Notes: generated from the sequence alone by a model not told the origin. Shown: positions 18,551 to 27,680, counted from the stretch's first letter. The stretch: 64,000 nt of DNA from Staphylococcus edaphicus (GCF_002614725.1 NZ_MRZN01000004.1:62001-126000), one strand, 5' to 3'. A program made the numbers and translations.

Positions 18551-19465
18551 TTAGTTTTTCAAGAATTTCTCTTTTAAGTCTTTTCTCATAAATTCTAATG
18601 TATATGGATCATTATACCAGTATGTTTCTGCCTGAACTTTAATTACATGATCTTGTTGTACTGCTGGTATATTATTCCACAAATCTGTCTTTTCATAGCC
18701 AGGTTTTGCTTTACCTTCACTTGTTGAAACGATATAATCACCGGCGTAATCAGGGATTTTTTCTTGTTTAACTTCTGCCCAGCCTTCTTTTTTAACTAAC
18801 TCATTCAGTTTATCTGGTATTTTCAAACCAAAAGCTTGATATATTACTTCACCGCCACGTCCCCAGTTAGGACCATAACTATATAATTTTTTGTCAAATT
18901 CATCGAAGATAGAAACGGTTGCATCGTTACCTATTTTATTTTTTATTTCTTGACCATCTTTTTTAGTTTGTGATTTCCATTTGTCTTCCCATGATTTCAC
19001 TTTATCTTCTTTACCCAGTAATTTACCTAATTGGCGTTGTTGATCCAAATATTTATGCTTACCATAGTCATAAACAACTGTAGGTGCAATCTTTTGGTAT
19101 TTTTTAATATTCTTATCTGTAGAGTATACAACAATTAAATCTGGTTTTGTTTTTGCTACTTTTTCTACATCATTTTCCCCAATTTTTTCAATACCTTTAA
19201 ATTTATCTTTAAGTAATTGACTGTTATCTACTTGTTCATTTACAGCAACAATCTTACCACCAAGGTACTTGATACCTCCAGCATATGTAGGTGCTACAAC
19301 TGCAATGCGTTCTGGGTCTTTAGGAATATCGATGTTTTTCCCACTATCTAATTTATATGATTTTGTTTCTGCTTTTTTGTCATTATTTGAATCACTATCT
19401 GATTTGTTACCACATGCGGCCAAAACAAGCATTAAAGCAAGTAACGGAAACAATAATTTTTTCAT
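18551..19465 (-). CDS. fhuD2: Ferric hydroxamate-binding lipoprotein FhuD2
   Basis: Receptor for iron(III)-hydroxamate siderophores, working with the FhuCBG transporter encoded elsewhere. The signal peptide ends in the lipobox LAAC. The mature part shows the class III binding-protein pattern IPKDPERIAVVAPTYAGG, KPDLIVVYS, FDEFDKKLYSYGPNWGRGGE and the C-terminal YWYNDPYTLEFMRKDL typical of staphylococcal FhuD2. Its length of 304 residues is standard. The start lies behind GGAGG, and a near-perfect Fur box sits just upstream, predicting iron repression. Confidence 0.93.
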   Translation of the reverse strand: MKKLLFPLLALMLVLAACGNKSDSDSNNDKKAETKSYKLDSGKNIDIPKDPERIAVVAPTYAGGIKYLGGKIVAVNEQVDNSQLLKDKFKGIEKIGENDVEKVAKTKPDLIVVYSTDKNIKKYQKIAPTVVYDYGKHKYLDQQRQLGKLLGKEDKVKSWEDKWKSQTKKDGQEIKNKIGNDATVSIFDEFDKKLYSYGPNWGRGGEVIYQAFGLKIPDKLNELVKKEGWAEVKQEKIPDYAGDYIVSTSEGKAKPGYEKTDLWNNIPAVQQDHVIKVQAETYWYNDPYTLEFMRKDLKEKFLKN

Positions 19466-19478
19466 AATTTTCCTCCAT

Positions 19479-19493
19479 TGAAAATGATTATCA
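19479..19493 (-). promoter_or_regulatory. Fur box upstream of fhuD2
   Basis: TGAAAATGATTATCA matches the 7-1-7 Fur core TGATAATNATTATCA at 14 of 15 positions. It lies 14-28 bases before the fhuD2 start, overlapping the likely promoter. Confidence 0.85.
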
Positions 19494-19571
19494 GTACCAA
19501 TTAATTATATAATGAGTCTAGTAAATTTACAATAGGTAAGAAAATTTAATTTCATTATTTTAAGAAATTAA

Positions 19572-19606
19572 AAAATACATTTAGACAAACAAGCTAAATG
19601 TATTTT
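19572..19606 (-). terminator. Terminator of the acyl-CoA-dehydrogenase-like gene
   Basis: A perfect 13-bp stem (arms 19572-19584 and 19594-19606) is followed on the minus strand by a TTTTTT run. Confidence 0.8.
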
Positions 19607-19650
19607 AATCACAAATATTAAATTGTTCTGTTACAAAACGTTAAATATTT

Positions 19651-20802
19651 TTAAAATTGACCTAACACGCTTTTTGCAATGTTTGTATATGCCATATCTT
19701 CCATCGGAGGATTGTGTAATCCCGCTCTCATGTCTCGATAATAACGCTGTAGAGGCCGTTCCATTTCAAGACTTTTAGCACCAACGATGCGCATAGCGAG
19801 ATCAATCACTTCGAGACCTTGATTCATTACTAATACCTTACTCGCAGAAGTTTCATTCCATATAGCTTTAGCCGAATATTCAGTTGAATATAGCGACGCC
19901 GTACTCCATAAAAAATGACGTGCAGATAATAGCAATGATTCCATTTTACCAATATTTTGTTGAACCGTTGTTATATCTCCTATCGTACCTTCTATACTAT
20001 TAGGGCTGTAATTTTCAGCAAAATCAATAGCATAATCGCGTGCTGCTTGCGCAATGCCTAAGTATGTACTTGGGATGTGTAATATCCATCCATTAGGTGC
20101 TTTACCACCAGCACCTCTGATTTCCACAAAATTCTGCTCTGGAATACGGACATCATTTAATATTAAATCATGACTTTCTGTGGCTCTCATTCCTATCATG
20201 TTCCAATTGTCAGCTATTTCCACACCTGCTGATTCCTTCGGTATGAGATAAAATCCTACTTGTTCAATCGTTTCATCATAGGCACTCACAATGAAATGTG
20301 TTAATCCTTTACTCATAGAAGTAAATGTTTTAACACCATTTATTACATAATCCTTGCCATCTTTAACTGCATGCGTAGCTGGTCTGCCACCTCGTGTAGG
20401 ACTGCCTGTTTCTGCTTCACTCACTGATCTATTCACAAGTGCGCCTTGTCTAACAGCATTAGCAAATTGGTCCAATATTGTTTTATCCCACATCTTTTGT
20501 TCATATAATTGACCCACAACACTAAGGTGCCACCCAATTGAAAGTGCTGTTGCACCATCTATTGATCCTAAGTAACTTTGAATGATTACCATATCTTCAA
20601 CTGTAGCACCCTCGCCACCATATGCTTTAGGTAAAGTTAATAATGTATAACCTTCTTTGACAAGCCACTCAATATTTTCATATGGAAACCTGGAATGTAA
20701 ATCGTTATACACAGCATGTGATTTAAAATCATCCTTCACTGTATTCAATTTTGCTATCCACTTTTCCTGAATATCTGTATGTATTAATGCAGAAGTTTCC
20801 AT
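19651..20802 (-). CDS. Acyl-CoA-dehydrogenase-family flavoprotein (SfnB/DszC-like)
   Basis: The 383-residue protein has the acyl-CoA dehydrogenase fold: an N-terminal helical domain (TLPKAYGGEGATVEDMV), a middle beta domain with SEAETGSPTRGGRPATHAV and GVKTFTSMS, and a C-terminal FAD-contact region. A catalytic Glu at the usual acyl-CoA dehydrogenase place is not evident to me, and the sequence looks more like the DszC/SfnB monooxygenase-type branch that uses reduced flavin. It diverges from a four-gene ABC importer, sharing a 150-base promoter region. Inference: it oxidises an imported compound, possibly an organosulfur one. The substrate is unproven. Confidence 0.72.
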   Translation of the reverse strand: METSALIHTDIQEKWIAKLNTVKDDFKSHAVYNDLHSRFPYENIEWLVKEGYTLLTLPKAYGGEGATVEDMVIIQSYLGSIDGATALSIGWHLSVVGQLYEQKMWDKTILDQFANAVRQGALVNRSVSEAETGSPTRGGRPATHAVKDGKDYVINGVKTFTSMSKGLTHFIVSAYDETIEQVGFYLIPKESAGVEIADNWNMIGMRATESHDLILNDVRIPEQNFVEIRGAGGKAPNGWILHIPSTYLGIAQAARDYAIDFAENYSPNSIEGTIGDITTVQQNIGKMESLLLSARHFLWSTASLYSTEYSAKAIWNETSASKVLVMNQGLEVIDLAMRIVGAKSLEMERPLQRYYRDMRAGLHNPPMEDMAYTNIAKSVLGQF

Positions 20803-20952
20803 TTACTTCACCTCATCGTCATATTTCTTTCTATGTAAATATAAGTTTAACACTGGACATGATTGAAATAAAGGTTTCTAACCCAATTCCCTACTTTACC
20901 GATAAGATTTATTGTGATAATTTATAATTAATGCTATATTGGGAGGATTTAT

Positions 20953-21702
20953 ATGATTAATGTTAATCATCTTACACATCAATACAATGAAAATGTGATA
21001 CTGAACGATGTCAGCTTCAAACAAACAAAGGGTACTGTTACAGCAATCATTGGGCCTAGTGGCTCAGGTAAAACAACATTGTTACGAACGCTAAATGCAC
21101 TTGCACTTCCAAAATCAGGAACCATTACAATTGGAAACACAGTCTTTGATGCTTCACACTACAATAAAAAAGATATTTATAAGTTACGACAAAAATCAGC
21201 AATGGTCTTCCAAAATTATAATCTTTTTAAAAATAAAACTATACTAGAAAATATTACAGTTGGTTTAAAATACGGCAAAAATTATACTACTAGCAAAGCT
21301 AACGACATCGCATTATCTTACTTAAATCGAATTGATTTATTAAATCAAAAAGATAAGTACCCAGTACAGTTGTCTGGAGGGCAAAGTCAACGTATTGGAA
21401 TTATACGTGCGCTTGCGTTAAATCCTGATGTACTCCTACTTGATGAACCTACCTCTGCTTTAGATCCAGAATCCATACAAAGTGTACTCTCTCTGATCAA
21501 ATCTATTGCACAAGAAGGTATGACGATGGTCTTGGTCACTCATGAAATCCAATTTGCTAAAGCGATTGCTGATCAAGTACTTTTTATTGATGAAGGACAA
21601 ATTATTCATCGTGGTTCGCCACAAGAAGTATTAGAGCACAGTGAATCCCAAAGAATTCAACGTTTCCTAAATCACGTTAGTACAGGGCGTGGTGCTCAAT
21701 GA
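20953..21702 (+). CDS. Amino-acid-type ABC transporter ATP-binding protein
   Basis: ABC ATPase of the polar amino acid uptake family (GlnQ/TcyN-like). Walker A is GPSGSGKTT (about residue 34), the signature is LSGGQSQR, Walker B is VLLLDEPTSALDPE, and VLVTHEI holds the switch His. First gene of a four-gene plus-strand operon; its stop overlaps the start of the lipoprotein gene as ATGA. Two different permease genes follow, an arrangement like the B. subtilis TcyJKLMN cystine/sulfur-compound importer, so a sulfur amino acid substrate is plausible but inferred. Confidence 0.85.
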   Translation: MINVNHLTHQYNENVILNDVSFKQTKGTVTAIIGPSGSGKTTLLRTLNALALPKSGTITIGNTVFDASHYNKKDIYKLRQKSAMVFQNYNLFKNKTILENITVGLKYGKNYTTSKANDIALSYLNRIDLLNQKDKYPVQLSGGQSQRIGIIRALALNPDVLLLDEPTSALDPESIQSVLSLIKSIAQEGMTMVLVTHEIQFAKAIADQVLFIDEGQIIHRGSPQEVLEHSESQRIQRFLNHVSTGRGAQ

Positions 21703-22553
21703 TACGATATAAAACATACATATTTATATTACTCGGTTCGCTATGCTTTTTATTGACATCTTGTAATACTCTGAATAAAGAGGATAGTTCATCACCAAAA
21801 AAACAAATAAAAGTCGCTTTATCTGCAGAGATTAATCCACCCTATTTGTATACCACAAAAGATAATAAATTTGTTGGACTCGATATGGAATATATGAAGT
21901 TACTTGAACAAAAACTACCACAATACAATTTCAAATATGAAGTTGGCGAAGAAGAATCGAATTTAGTAGGAATTGGTGCTGGCAAATTTGATATGGGGAT
22001 TAATTGGTTTTTCAAAACAACTGAACGTGAAAAGCAATTTCTATACCAAGATGTACCATATAGTTACGCGCTACCTATGCTAGTCGTTAATCGTAACAAC
22101 AACGATATACATACTTTAGAAGACCTTCCAGGAAAGAACATCACACCTATGGCCCCTAGTGGCGGTCTTTATGCCATATTAACGGAATACAATAAAAATA
22201 ATAATGACAAAATTAATATCAATACAATACAAGAACCTTCCAATGGCGATAATTTAAAAATGGTAAGTCAGCAACGACGAGATGCGATGCTATTAAATTG
22301 GAATACTTACAAAGCGATTCAATCTCAAATTAAAGCAGACGTTAAAATTGGTGGTATTGTAAAAAAAGAACCTTTGCACATTGTTTACAATAAAAAACAT
22401 CAACAATTGCATGATGATATTGATCAAGCAACACTTGAATTGAAAAAAGAGGGCAAACTGCAGTCTCTTTCCGAAAAATACTTTGATATTAATGTTTTTG
22501 AAGATTTGGATGATATTAATAGCAAGAAATCACAATTGGAGGTACAACCTTAA
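21699..22553 (+). CDS. ABC transporter substrate-binding lipoprotein (polar amino acid type)
   Basis: The 284-residue protein has a signal peptide ending in LTSC (lipobox) and an SBP family 3 body: IKVALSAEINPPYLY, FVGLDMEYMKLLEQKLP, GIGAGKFDMGINWFFKTTERE. The last motif is the usual ligand-binding loop, although the typical threonine-rich stretch is altered to NWFFKTTERE. The C-terminus has a short acidic tail. Start overlaps the ATPase stop and the end overlaps the permease start, so the four genes are tightly coupled. The ligand is not known. Confidence 0.83.
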   Translation: MIRYKTYIFILLGSLCFLLTSCNTLNKEDSSSPKKQIKVALSAEINPPYLYTTKDNKFVGLDMEYMKLLEQKLPQYNFKYEVGEEESNLVGIGAGKFDMGINWFFKTTEREKQFLYQDVPYSYALPMLVVNRNNNDIHTLEDLPGKNITPMAPSGGLYAILTEYNKNNNDKININTIQEPSNGDNLKMVSQQRRDAMLLNWNTYKAIQSQIKADVKIGGIVKKEPLHIVYNKKHQQLHDDIDQATLELKKEGKLQSLSEKYFDINVFEDLDDINSKKSQLEVQP

Positions 22554-23236
22554 TGCAGACAGCAAATTGGTTAGATTTATTTAATCAGGTATTGCAACAA
22601 TTACCTTTAACTTTGTTAATGGTAATGATATCACTTGTCTTTGCTTTGATACTTGGCTTTACGTTAGCTACCATTCGCATTCAACAAATTAAGCTATTAT
22701 CTTCAATCGTAAGCATTTATATTTCTTTTATTCGTAGTACGCCGTTACTGTTACAACTTTTCTTAGTTTATTTTGCTTTACCTCAGCTATTATTAATCGT
22801 GCATATTGATATCAATCATTTCAGTAGATTGTTTTTCGTGATTTTAGCTTTCACATTACATACTGGTGCTTATTTATCCGAAATTATTCGTGCTGGTTAT
22901 CAATCGGTTGACTATCAGCAAATTGAGGCTGGATTATCCATTGGTTTAACATATCCTAGAATTTTAAAAGAGATTATTCTACCACAAGCACTACGTAATA
23001 GTATTCCAAATTTAACAACTCAAATCATCGAACTTGTAAAAGATACTTCATTAGCTTTTACCATAGGTATTATCGACATGATGGGACAAGTAAAACTCAT
23101 CATTGGTAATAATTATGGTTTAGGCATGTTAGAAGTATATATCGTCATTTCCATCGTATATTGGATGATTGCTTTAGTGATCCAAGGCATATTTACATTC
23201 ATAGATAAACGTGCTCAAAAACCATACCATATATAA
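22553..23236 (+). CDS. ABC transporter permease 1 (polar amino acid type)
   Basis: The 227-residue membrane protein has five or six hydrophobic helices and the HisM/GlnP-type signatures FIRSTPLLLQLFLVYF and GLSIGLTYPRILKEIILPQALRNSIPN (EAA loop). Its ATG overlaps the preceding stop in the arrangement TAATG. It probably forms a heterodimer with the next permease. Confidence 0.86.
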   Translation: MQTANWLDLFNQVLQQLPLTLLMVMISLVFALILGFTLATIRIQQIKLLSSIVSIYISFIRSTPLLLQLFLVYFALPQLLLIVHIDINHFSRLFFVILAFTLHTGAYLSEIIRAGYQSVDYQQIEAGLSIGLTYPRILKEIILPQALRNSIPNLTTQIIELVKDTSLAFTIGIIDMMGQVKLIIGNNYGLGMLEVYIVISIVYWMIALVIQGIFTFIDKRAQKPYHI

Positions 23237-23249
23237 GGAGGACTGGCAT

Positions 23250-23948
23250 ATGTCTTTTGTTCTGTACACGATGTTCGAAATTCTTAAAGGCGTACCTAAT
23301 ACAATAATGATTTCTCTTGTCGCTATCATTATTGGCCTATCCATCGGATTAATTTTCGCATTGATTCGATTAAAGCGCATACCAGTGCTATCTCAGTTTA
23401 TTATTGTATATAATTCATTCTTTAGAAGCACACCACTTATCGTTCAATTATTCATTGTCTATTATGGTTTACCTACCTTCATTATATTTTTAAACGAAAA
23501 TTTAGATTGGCACATGAATCCAGATATTTTTTCACCATTAATCATTGCCTTTATTGTATTTTCATTGCATGCTGTTGCCTATCTATCAGAGTCAATTAAA
23601 AGTGGTTTGCAATCGGTTGATTTTCATCAAATAGAAGCTGCTCAATCAGTCGGTTTAACTAAATATCACATTTACAAAGAAATTGTGTTACCCCAAGCAT
23701 TTGCCTATGCCTTACCTAATATAGAAAACCAGTTCATTATGCTTATCAAAGGAACTTCGTTAGCTTTTGCAGTTCAGGTAACCGAAATTATGGCTGTAAG
23801 TCATGTAATAGCTAATGAAGGCTATCGTTTCATAACAGTTTACTCCATTGCTGCATTATTTTATTGGCTATTGGCTATGATCCTAGAGTATATATTTAAT
23901 AAAATGGAAAGAAGCACGATACGCTATACCCAAACTAAGTCAATATAA
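23250..23948 (+). CDS. ABC transporter permease 2 (polar amino acid type)
   Basis: A second, related permease of 232 residues, with FFRSTPLIVQLFIVYYGLP and an EAA loop AAQSVGLTKYHIYKEIVLPQ. I use the ATG at 23250 because AAGGAGG lies directly upstream; longer in-frame versions begin inside the previous gene. Two distinct permeases in one operon indicate a heterodimeric channel. Confidence 0.86.
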   Translation: MSFVLYTMFEILKGVPNTIMISLVAIIIGLSIGLIFALIRLKRIPVLSQFIIVYNSFFRSTPLIVQLFIVYYGLPTFIIFLNENLDWHMNPDIFSPLIIAFIVFSLHAVAYLSESIKSGLQSVDFHQIEAAQSVGLTKYHIYKEIVLPQAFAYALPNIENQFIMLIKGTSLAFAVQVTEIMAVSHVIANEGYRFITVYSIAALFYWLLAMILEYIFNKMERSTIRYTQTKSI

Positions 23949-24002
23949 TATAGTTGCATACATGAAAGGTTATCTTTTCATATTTAACAGAACACATAAT
24001 TG

Positions 24003-24043
24003 CAGCGTTCAAGTTGGAAGTAAGCTATTCAACATGAACGCTG
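24003..24043 (+). terminator. Probable terminator of the ABC importer operon
   Basis: Hairpin with arms CAGCGTTCA-A-GTTG and CAAC-A-TGAACGCTG, 55 bases past the last stop. The following T run is weak. Confidence 0.55.
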
Positions 24044-24170
24044 TTAAATTTATAAAAGCATAGCTTTATTATAACTAACAAATATTCATATAACTGTATC
24101 GATTAAAAGAGACAAGCTGCAATATTATATAATGGACATGATTATAATATAAATAAGCGGTCATAAAAAT

Positions 24171-24192
24171 AGAGACTCCGTTTTGAGTCTCT
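24171..24192 (-). terminator. Terminator of the PfoR-like EIIC gene
   Basis: Perfect 8-bp stem AGAGACTC/GAGTCTCT followed on the minus strand by ATTTTTA, immediately after the stop at 24199. Confidence 0.7.
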
Positions 24193-24198
24193 TTATCA

Positions 24199-25278
24199 TC
24201 ATGCTAAACTTTCTGCATATTGCTTTTTAAGTTTATAATATTGCTTAACTTTTTTAGGCATTGTACCATTTTGTAATTCATTTTTTGTAATAATAGGATA
24301 ATTTTTAAATACAACTGATCCTAAATAGCCACAGACTGCACTACTAACTGCACATATTAAAGCTACAGTGATTACCGTTATTGCATTGTTAAAACCGAAC
24401 ATCACCATAAGTCCAGCAATTGGAGTTGCCGTTCCAGTTGCATCATTCACTAAACCAAACGATGCTATAATGACTCCTGATATCGCACCACCTACAAAAT
24501 TAGTTACATATACTGGAACTGGATTTGCAGTTACGATATCCGCTTGTGATAAAGGTTCTATCGCAACCGAAATGGTTGTTTTGCGATCACCAAACTTCAT
24601 TTGTTTGAATAATACAAAATTCATAAATGATGAGCCAAATACTGCTAATGCACCAATTGCCATAGGCGTTCCAGTTAATCCAAGCAAAGCTGTTAATGCC
24701 ATTGAACTTAACGGTGCCGTTGCTACAACAGTTATAATGCCACCTAGTACAACACCCATTAACACCGGACTAGATGTCGTTGATTCCTTAATAATATTAC
24801 CAATTTGTAATAATGATGCATCAACTACGGGCGTCATTCCAGTTGCAATCAGTCTTGTAATCGGTGCAATAACTATAATTGCAGCAATTAAATCCAAACC
24901 ATCTGGTAATTTTTCTTCCATCCACTTCATACCAAAGCTCGCTATATAAGCTGCTACAAAACCTGGAAGTAAATCCATATTGCCACATGCAACTGCAATA
25001 ACAAATGCATATACGGGAGATACGCCCATTGCCAGCGCCACTAAACCTGCTGCTGCGACACCGCCAAGGCCACCCGCTGCTTCACCAAGCTGACCTAAAA
25101 ATGGAATGCTAAACAAATCACCGCCTACGTATTTATGAAATGCTTCAACTAAAAAAGATGCAATTGCAGCATTTGCCAGCGCCCCCATTGCTTTACTACC
25201 ATTTGGTGCTTTACTTGTAAATAAAGTAAATAAGCATAACACAATACCTAAAAATATGACCCCTATAAGTAAATTCAT
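24199..25278 (-). CDS. PTS EIIC-type membrane protein, PfoR family (orphan)
   Basis: The 359-residue, very hydrophobic protein belongs to the PTS_EIIC_2/PfoR family, known from the perfringolysin regulator region of Clostridium and widespread in Firmicutes. Glycine-rich membrane segments such as LGQLGEAAGGLGGVAAAG and the VIAVACGNMDLLPGF loop are characteristic. ATG at 25278 is chosen because AAAGGTG lies upstream. No EIIA or EIIB gene is adjacent, so phosphotransfer would depend on proteins encoded elsewhere, if it occurs at all. Substrate unknown. Confidence 0.75.
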   Translation of the reverse strand: MNLLIGVIFLGIVLCLFTLFTSKAPNGSKAMGALANAAIASFLVEAFHKYVGGDLFSIPFLGQLGEAAGGLGGVAAAGLVALAMGVSPVYAFVIAVACGNMDLLPGFVAAYIASFGMKWMEEKLPDGLDLIAAIIVIAPITRLIATGMTPVVDASLLQIGNIIKESTTSSPVLMGVVLGGIITVVATAPLSSMALTALLGLTGTPMAIGALAVFGSSFMNFVLFKQMKFGDRKTTISVAIEPLSQADIVTANPVPVYVTNFVGGAISGVIIASFGLVNDATGTATPIAGLMVMFGFNNAITVITVALICAVSSAVCGYLGSVVFKNYPIITKNELQNGTMPKKVKQYYKLKKQYAESLA

Positions 25279-25466
25279 AATAACACCTTTCCCGCCCACT
25301 TTGTATGCGCTTTCACTTAATAAATATAAGTATAACACAGTTAATTCTCTTCCAAAATAATATCTAAGTACAATATATAACTTTTATTATAAAATTACAT
25401 TATTCAGAATATTCTTATTGTTATTACTTATGTACAATTCTTTTGATTAAGTGAGATTAATCGACA

Positions 25467-25814
25467 TTATAGTGATTGGTGTAAAGTTTCAATCATTTCA
25501 TTTATTTTAGTACGTTGCTGTTCATTTACATAAACTACCACCGTTCTTTCATCAATTTCACTTCTTTTTTTACTTAAATAACCCATCTTAATTAATTTTT
25601 GTAATGCTTTTGTTAAATAGTACGGTTGCAGTTCAGAATATTTTGCAATATCTTTTGCTGTAATTTCATTGTCTTTACAGTTATAAATGTAATTTAAGAT
25701 AAATACTTCTTCATAATTCAATTTATAATCCCTTTTAGTTAATTTAAAAAACTTTTTCCCTTGCTGATACGTTTCAATAAGTTCGTTTAATGACTTGAAT
25801 GCTTGTGACTTCAT
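25467..25814 (-). CDS. sarR: SarR, SarA-family regulator
   Basis: The 115-residue winged-helix protein matches SarR in length and key segments: LNYEEVFILNYI, ELQPYYLTKALQKLIKMGYLSKKRS and DERTVVVYV. In S. aureus SarR binds the sarA promoters and tunes sarA and agr expression. Start ATG at 25814 follows AAGGAGTGG. It keeps its S. aureus-like position upstream of the DoxX and luciferase-like genes. In S. aureus, as I recall, the urease genes lie on its other side, but here they do not. Confidence 0.88.
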   Translation of the reverse strand: MKSQAFKSLNELIETYQQGKKFFKLTKRDYKLNYEEVFILNYIYNCKDNEITAKDIAKYSELQPYYLTKALQKLIKMGYLSKKRSEIDERTVVVYVNEQQRTKINEMIETLHQSL

Positions 25815-26098
25815 TTAACCACTCCTTATGTTTTTCATGATGTTAATATCTGTCCAAGTGATTCTTAGCAATATTAATATACTAATTTTATCCCATTTTC
25901 CACTGCTAGTTCAATATGACCAACTATGTGAAATATTAAAATTTCATACTACTTTTTTAATATTTACTTTTCATTTTCAAATTTTATTTAGCGATTCATT
26001 CTTATTATTACTAAAAAAAGAATGTGTCTATCCATTACAATTATCAAACCTTCTGACATACAAAATACATGGAACTTTAGCAAAAAATATTTTCTAAT
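25815..26098. other. AT-rich intergenic region upstream of sarR
   Basis: The stretch holds the sarR promoter. A nominal 89-codon plus-strand frame here is composed of Phe/Leu/Ile-rich AT sequence with no ribosome binding site, and I do not consider it a gene. Confidence 0.4.
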
Positions 26099-26137
26099 AA
26101 AAAAAGCTATCTGCTTTTAATTAAAAAAGCAAATAGC
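26099..26137 (-). terminator. Terminator of the luciferase-like/DoxX operon
   Basis: A long stem GCTATTTGCTTTT/AAAAGCAGATAGC (one G-U pair) is followed by seven T residues on the minus strand, about 50 bases past the DoxX stop. Confidence 0.82.
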
Positions 26138-26185
26138 CTATATCCTTTACATGATAACAACTAATAATAGTCAAAATATAACTAA

Positions 26186-26545
26186 TTATTTTTTCTTACA
26201 GTCAAATGTATCTAAAAAGCTTAATGCTGCTAAACCTGTTAAATCTAATGCATGTTTAGCGCCTGCTTTACCGTGACCAGCTTCAAAGTGTTTGTATGCT
26301 GCTACGCCTAGTACTGCAATCGTTAGCAATGAACCAAGACGTGATAATTTTTTGCTTGCAAAGCTTAATACAAAAAATACTGCACTTAATGTTTCGACTG
26401 CACCTGCTAATGGTACAGCATTTGCTGGTAAATTAAATACTTCAACAAATGTATCTTTCATAGATTGGTCACCTTTTATTTTAGGTTTTGCCGCACCATA
26501 TAATTCCTTAGCTAATTTTAAATTTGTTAAATAACGTAATATCAT
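26186..26545 (-). CDS. DoxX-like small membrane protein
   Basis: The 119-residue protein has three or four hydrophobic stretches (VPLAGAVETLSAVFFVLSFA, LGSLLTIAVLGVAAYKHF) in the DoxX/DUF4395-like pattern. Some DoxX proteins take part in redox or thiol-stress responses. It begins 15 bases after the flavin oxidoreductase gene and is surely co-transcribed with it. The function is unknown. Confidence 0.72.
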   Translation of the reverse strand: MILRYLTNLKLAKELYGAAKPKIKGDQSMKDTFVEVFNLPANAVPLAGAVETLSAVFFVLSFASKKLSRLGSLLTIAVLGVAAYKHFEAGHGKAGAKHALDLTGLAALSFLDTFDCKKK

Positions 26546-26560
26546 TACAAAATCTCCTTT

Positions 26561-27613
26561 TTATTTGTTTTCAAAATATTTATCTACAATAGGTTTTACA
26601 CGTTCAGCCAATAGTTTAATCGTACTGATTGTTCTTTCATGCGGTATTGAGCCCACTGGGGTATGCAACATAAAACGTGTAATACCTAGTGCTTCAATCG
26701 TTTCTATGATCTTAGTGGCAACTGTTTCTGGGCTACCAACGTATAATGCTCCATTTGGCCCAACTTCTCGTTCAAAGCTGTTCTCATTATACATTGGCCA
26801 ACCACGCTCTTTTGCCAATATGTCGTGACTAGCTTTTACTGATGGGAAGAACTCACGTTTAGCTTGTTCATCTGTTTCAGCTATATAGCCCCATGAATGT
26901 GTTGCAACAGATAATGCTTTAGCATCATGCCCATAAGATTCTGCTATAGATTTATACATATCTACATTTCTTTTGAATCGTTTTGGATCCCCACCAATTA
27001 TAGCATAAGTTATTGGTAAACCTAACGCTCCTGCTTTTAATGAAGATTCTGGTGTACCACCCGTAGCAATGGTAATTGGTAGTGGTCCATGCTCTGCTCT
27101 TGGATAGACGCCTAAATTCTCTATAGATGGTCTAATATGTCCTTCCCAATTAACAATTTCATTGCGATTGATACTTATTAATAAATCAATTTTTTCATTA
27201 AATAGTTGGTCATAGTCGTTTAAATTATAGCCAAATAATGGAAATGATTCTATAAACGAGCCTCTACCCACCATGATTTCTGCTCGTCCATTTGAAACTG
27301 CATCTAAAGTAGAAAAACGTTCATAAACACGAACTGGATCATCTGAAGACAATACAGTAACTGCACTACTCAATTTAATATGTTTTGTCTTTGTGGCGGC
27401 AGCGGCTAATACTGTAACAGGATCCGATACAGCATAATCTGGTCTATGATGTTCACCTAGTCCGTAAACATCAAGTCCATATTGATCTGCAATTTCAATT
27501 TCTTCTATTATATTACGAATTCTTTGTGCATTTGATATAGCAGATTGAGCACCTGTTTCTGTATGCAAATCTGTATTATCCGCAAAAGAAGTTAACCCTA
27601 ATTCAATTTTCAT
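26561..27613 (-). CDS. Luciferase-like (LLM class) flavin-dependent oxidoreductase
   Basis: The 350-residue TIM-barrel protein of the bacterial luciferase family begins MKIELGLTSFADNTDLHTETG and has the typical DVYGLGEHHRPDYAVSDP, GRAEIMVGRGSF and PITIATGGTPESSLKAG segments. These enzymes use FMNH2 from a partner reductase; substrate unknown. A strong promoter (TTGACA 27675-27680, 17-base spacer, TAATAT 27652-27657) lies upstream. An inverted repeat AGTATA/TATACT at 27632-27648 follows it and could be an operator. Confidence 0.83.
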   Translation of the reverse strand: MKIELGLTSFADNTDLHTETGAQSAISNAQRIRNIIEEIEIADQYGLDVYGLGEHHRPDYAVSDPVTVLAAAATKTKHIKLSSAVTVLSSDDPVRVYERFSTLDAVSNGRAEIMVGRGSFIESFPLFGYNLNDYDQLFNEKIDLLISINRNEIVNWEGHIRPSIENLGVYPRAEHGPLPITIATGGTPESSLKAGALGLPITYAIIGGDPKRFKRNVDMYKSIAESYGHDAKALSVATHSWGYIAETDEQAKREFFPSVKASHDILAKERGWPMYNENSFEREVGPNGALYVGSPETVATKIIETIEALGITRFMLHTPVGSIPHERTISTIKLLAERVKPIVDKYFENK

Positions 27614-27631
27614 TCATTCACCTCACTCACC

Positions 27632-27680
27632 AGTATATTTTTTATACTACTATATTAGTATCTTACCTATATAGTGTCAA
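27632..27680 (-). promoter_or_regulatory. Promoter of the luciferase-like gene with inverted repeats
   Basis: The minus strand reads TTGACA, 17 bases, TAATAT. ACTATAT/ATATAGT repeats overlap the -10/-35 spacer, and a second repeat AGTATA-TTTTT-TATACT lies just downstream, which suggests a repressor. The repressor is not identified. Confidence 0.6.

Noticed and set aside
20870-20905. Possible CymR site (CCCAATTCCCTA) in the flavoprotein/ABC promoter region
   Set aside because: It resembles sulfur-regulator boxes but I could not align it confidently to a full consensus, so it is not listed as a feature.
24368-24949. Long plus-strand frame of about 193 codons opposite the PfoR-like gene
   Set aside because: Antisense shadow of a hydrophobic membrane gene; the composition is typical of such complements and no start signal is present.
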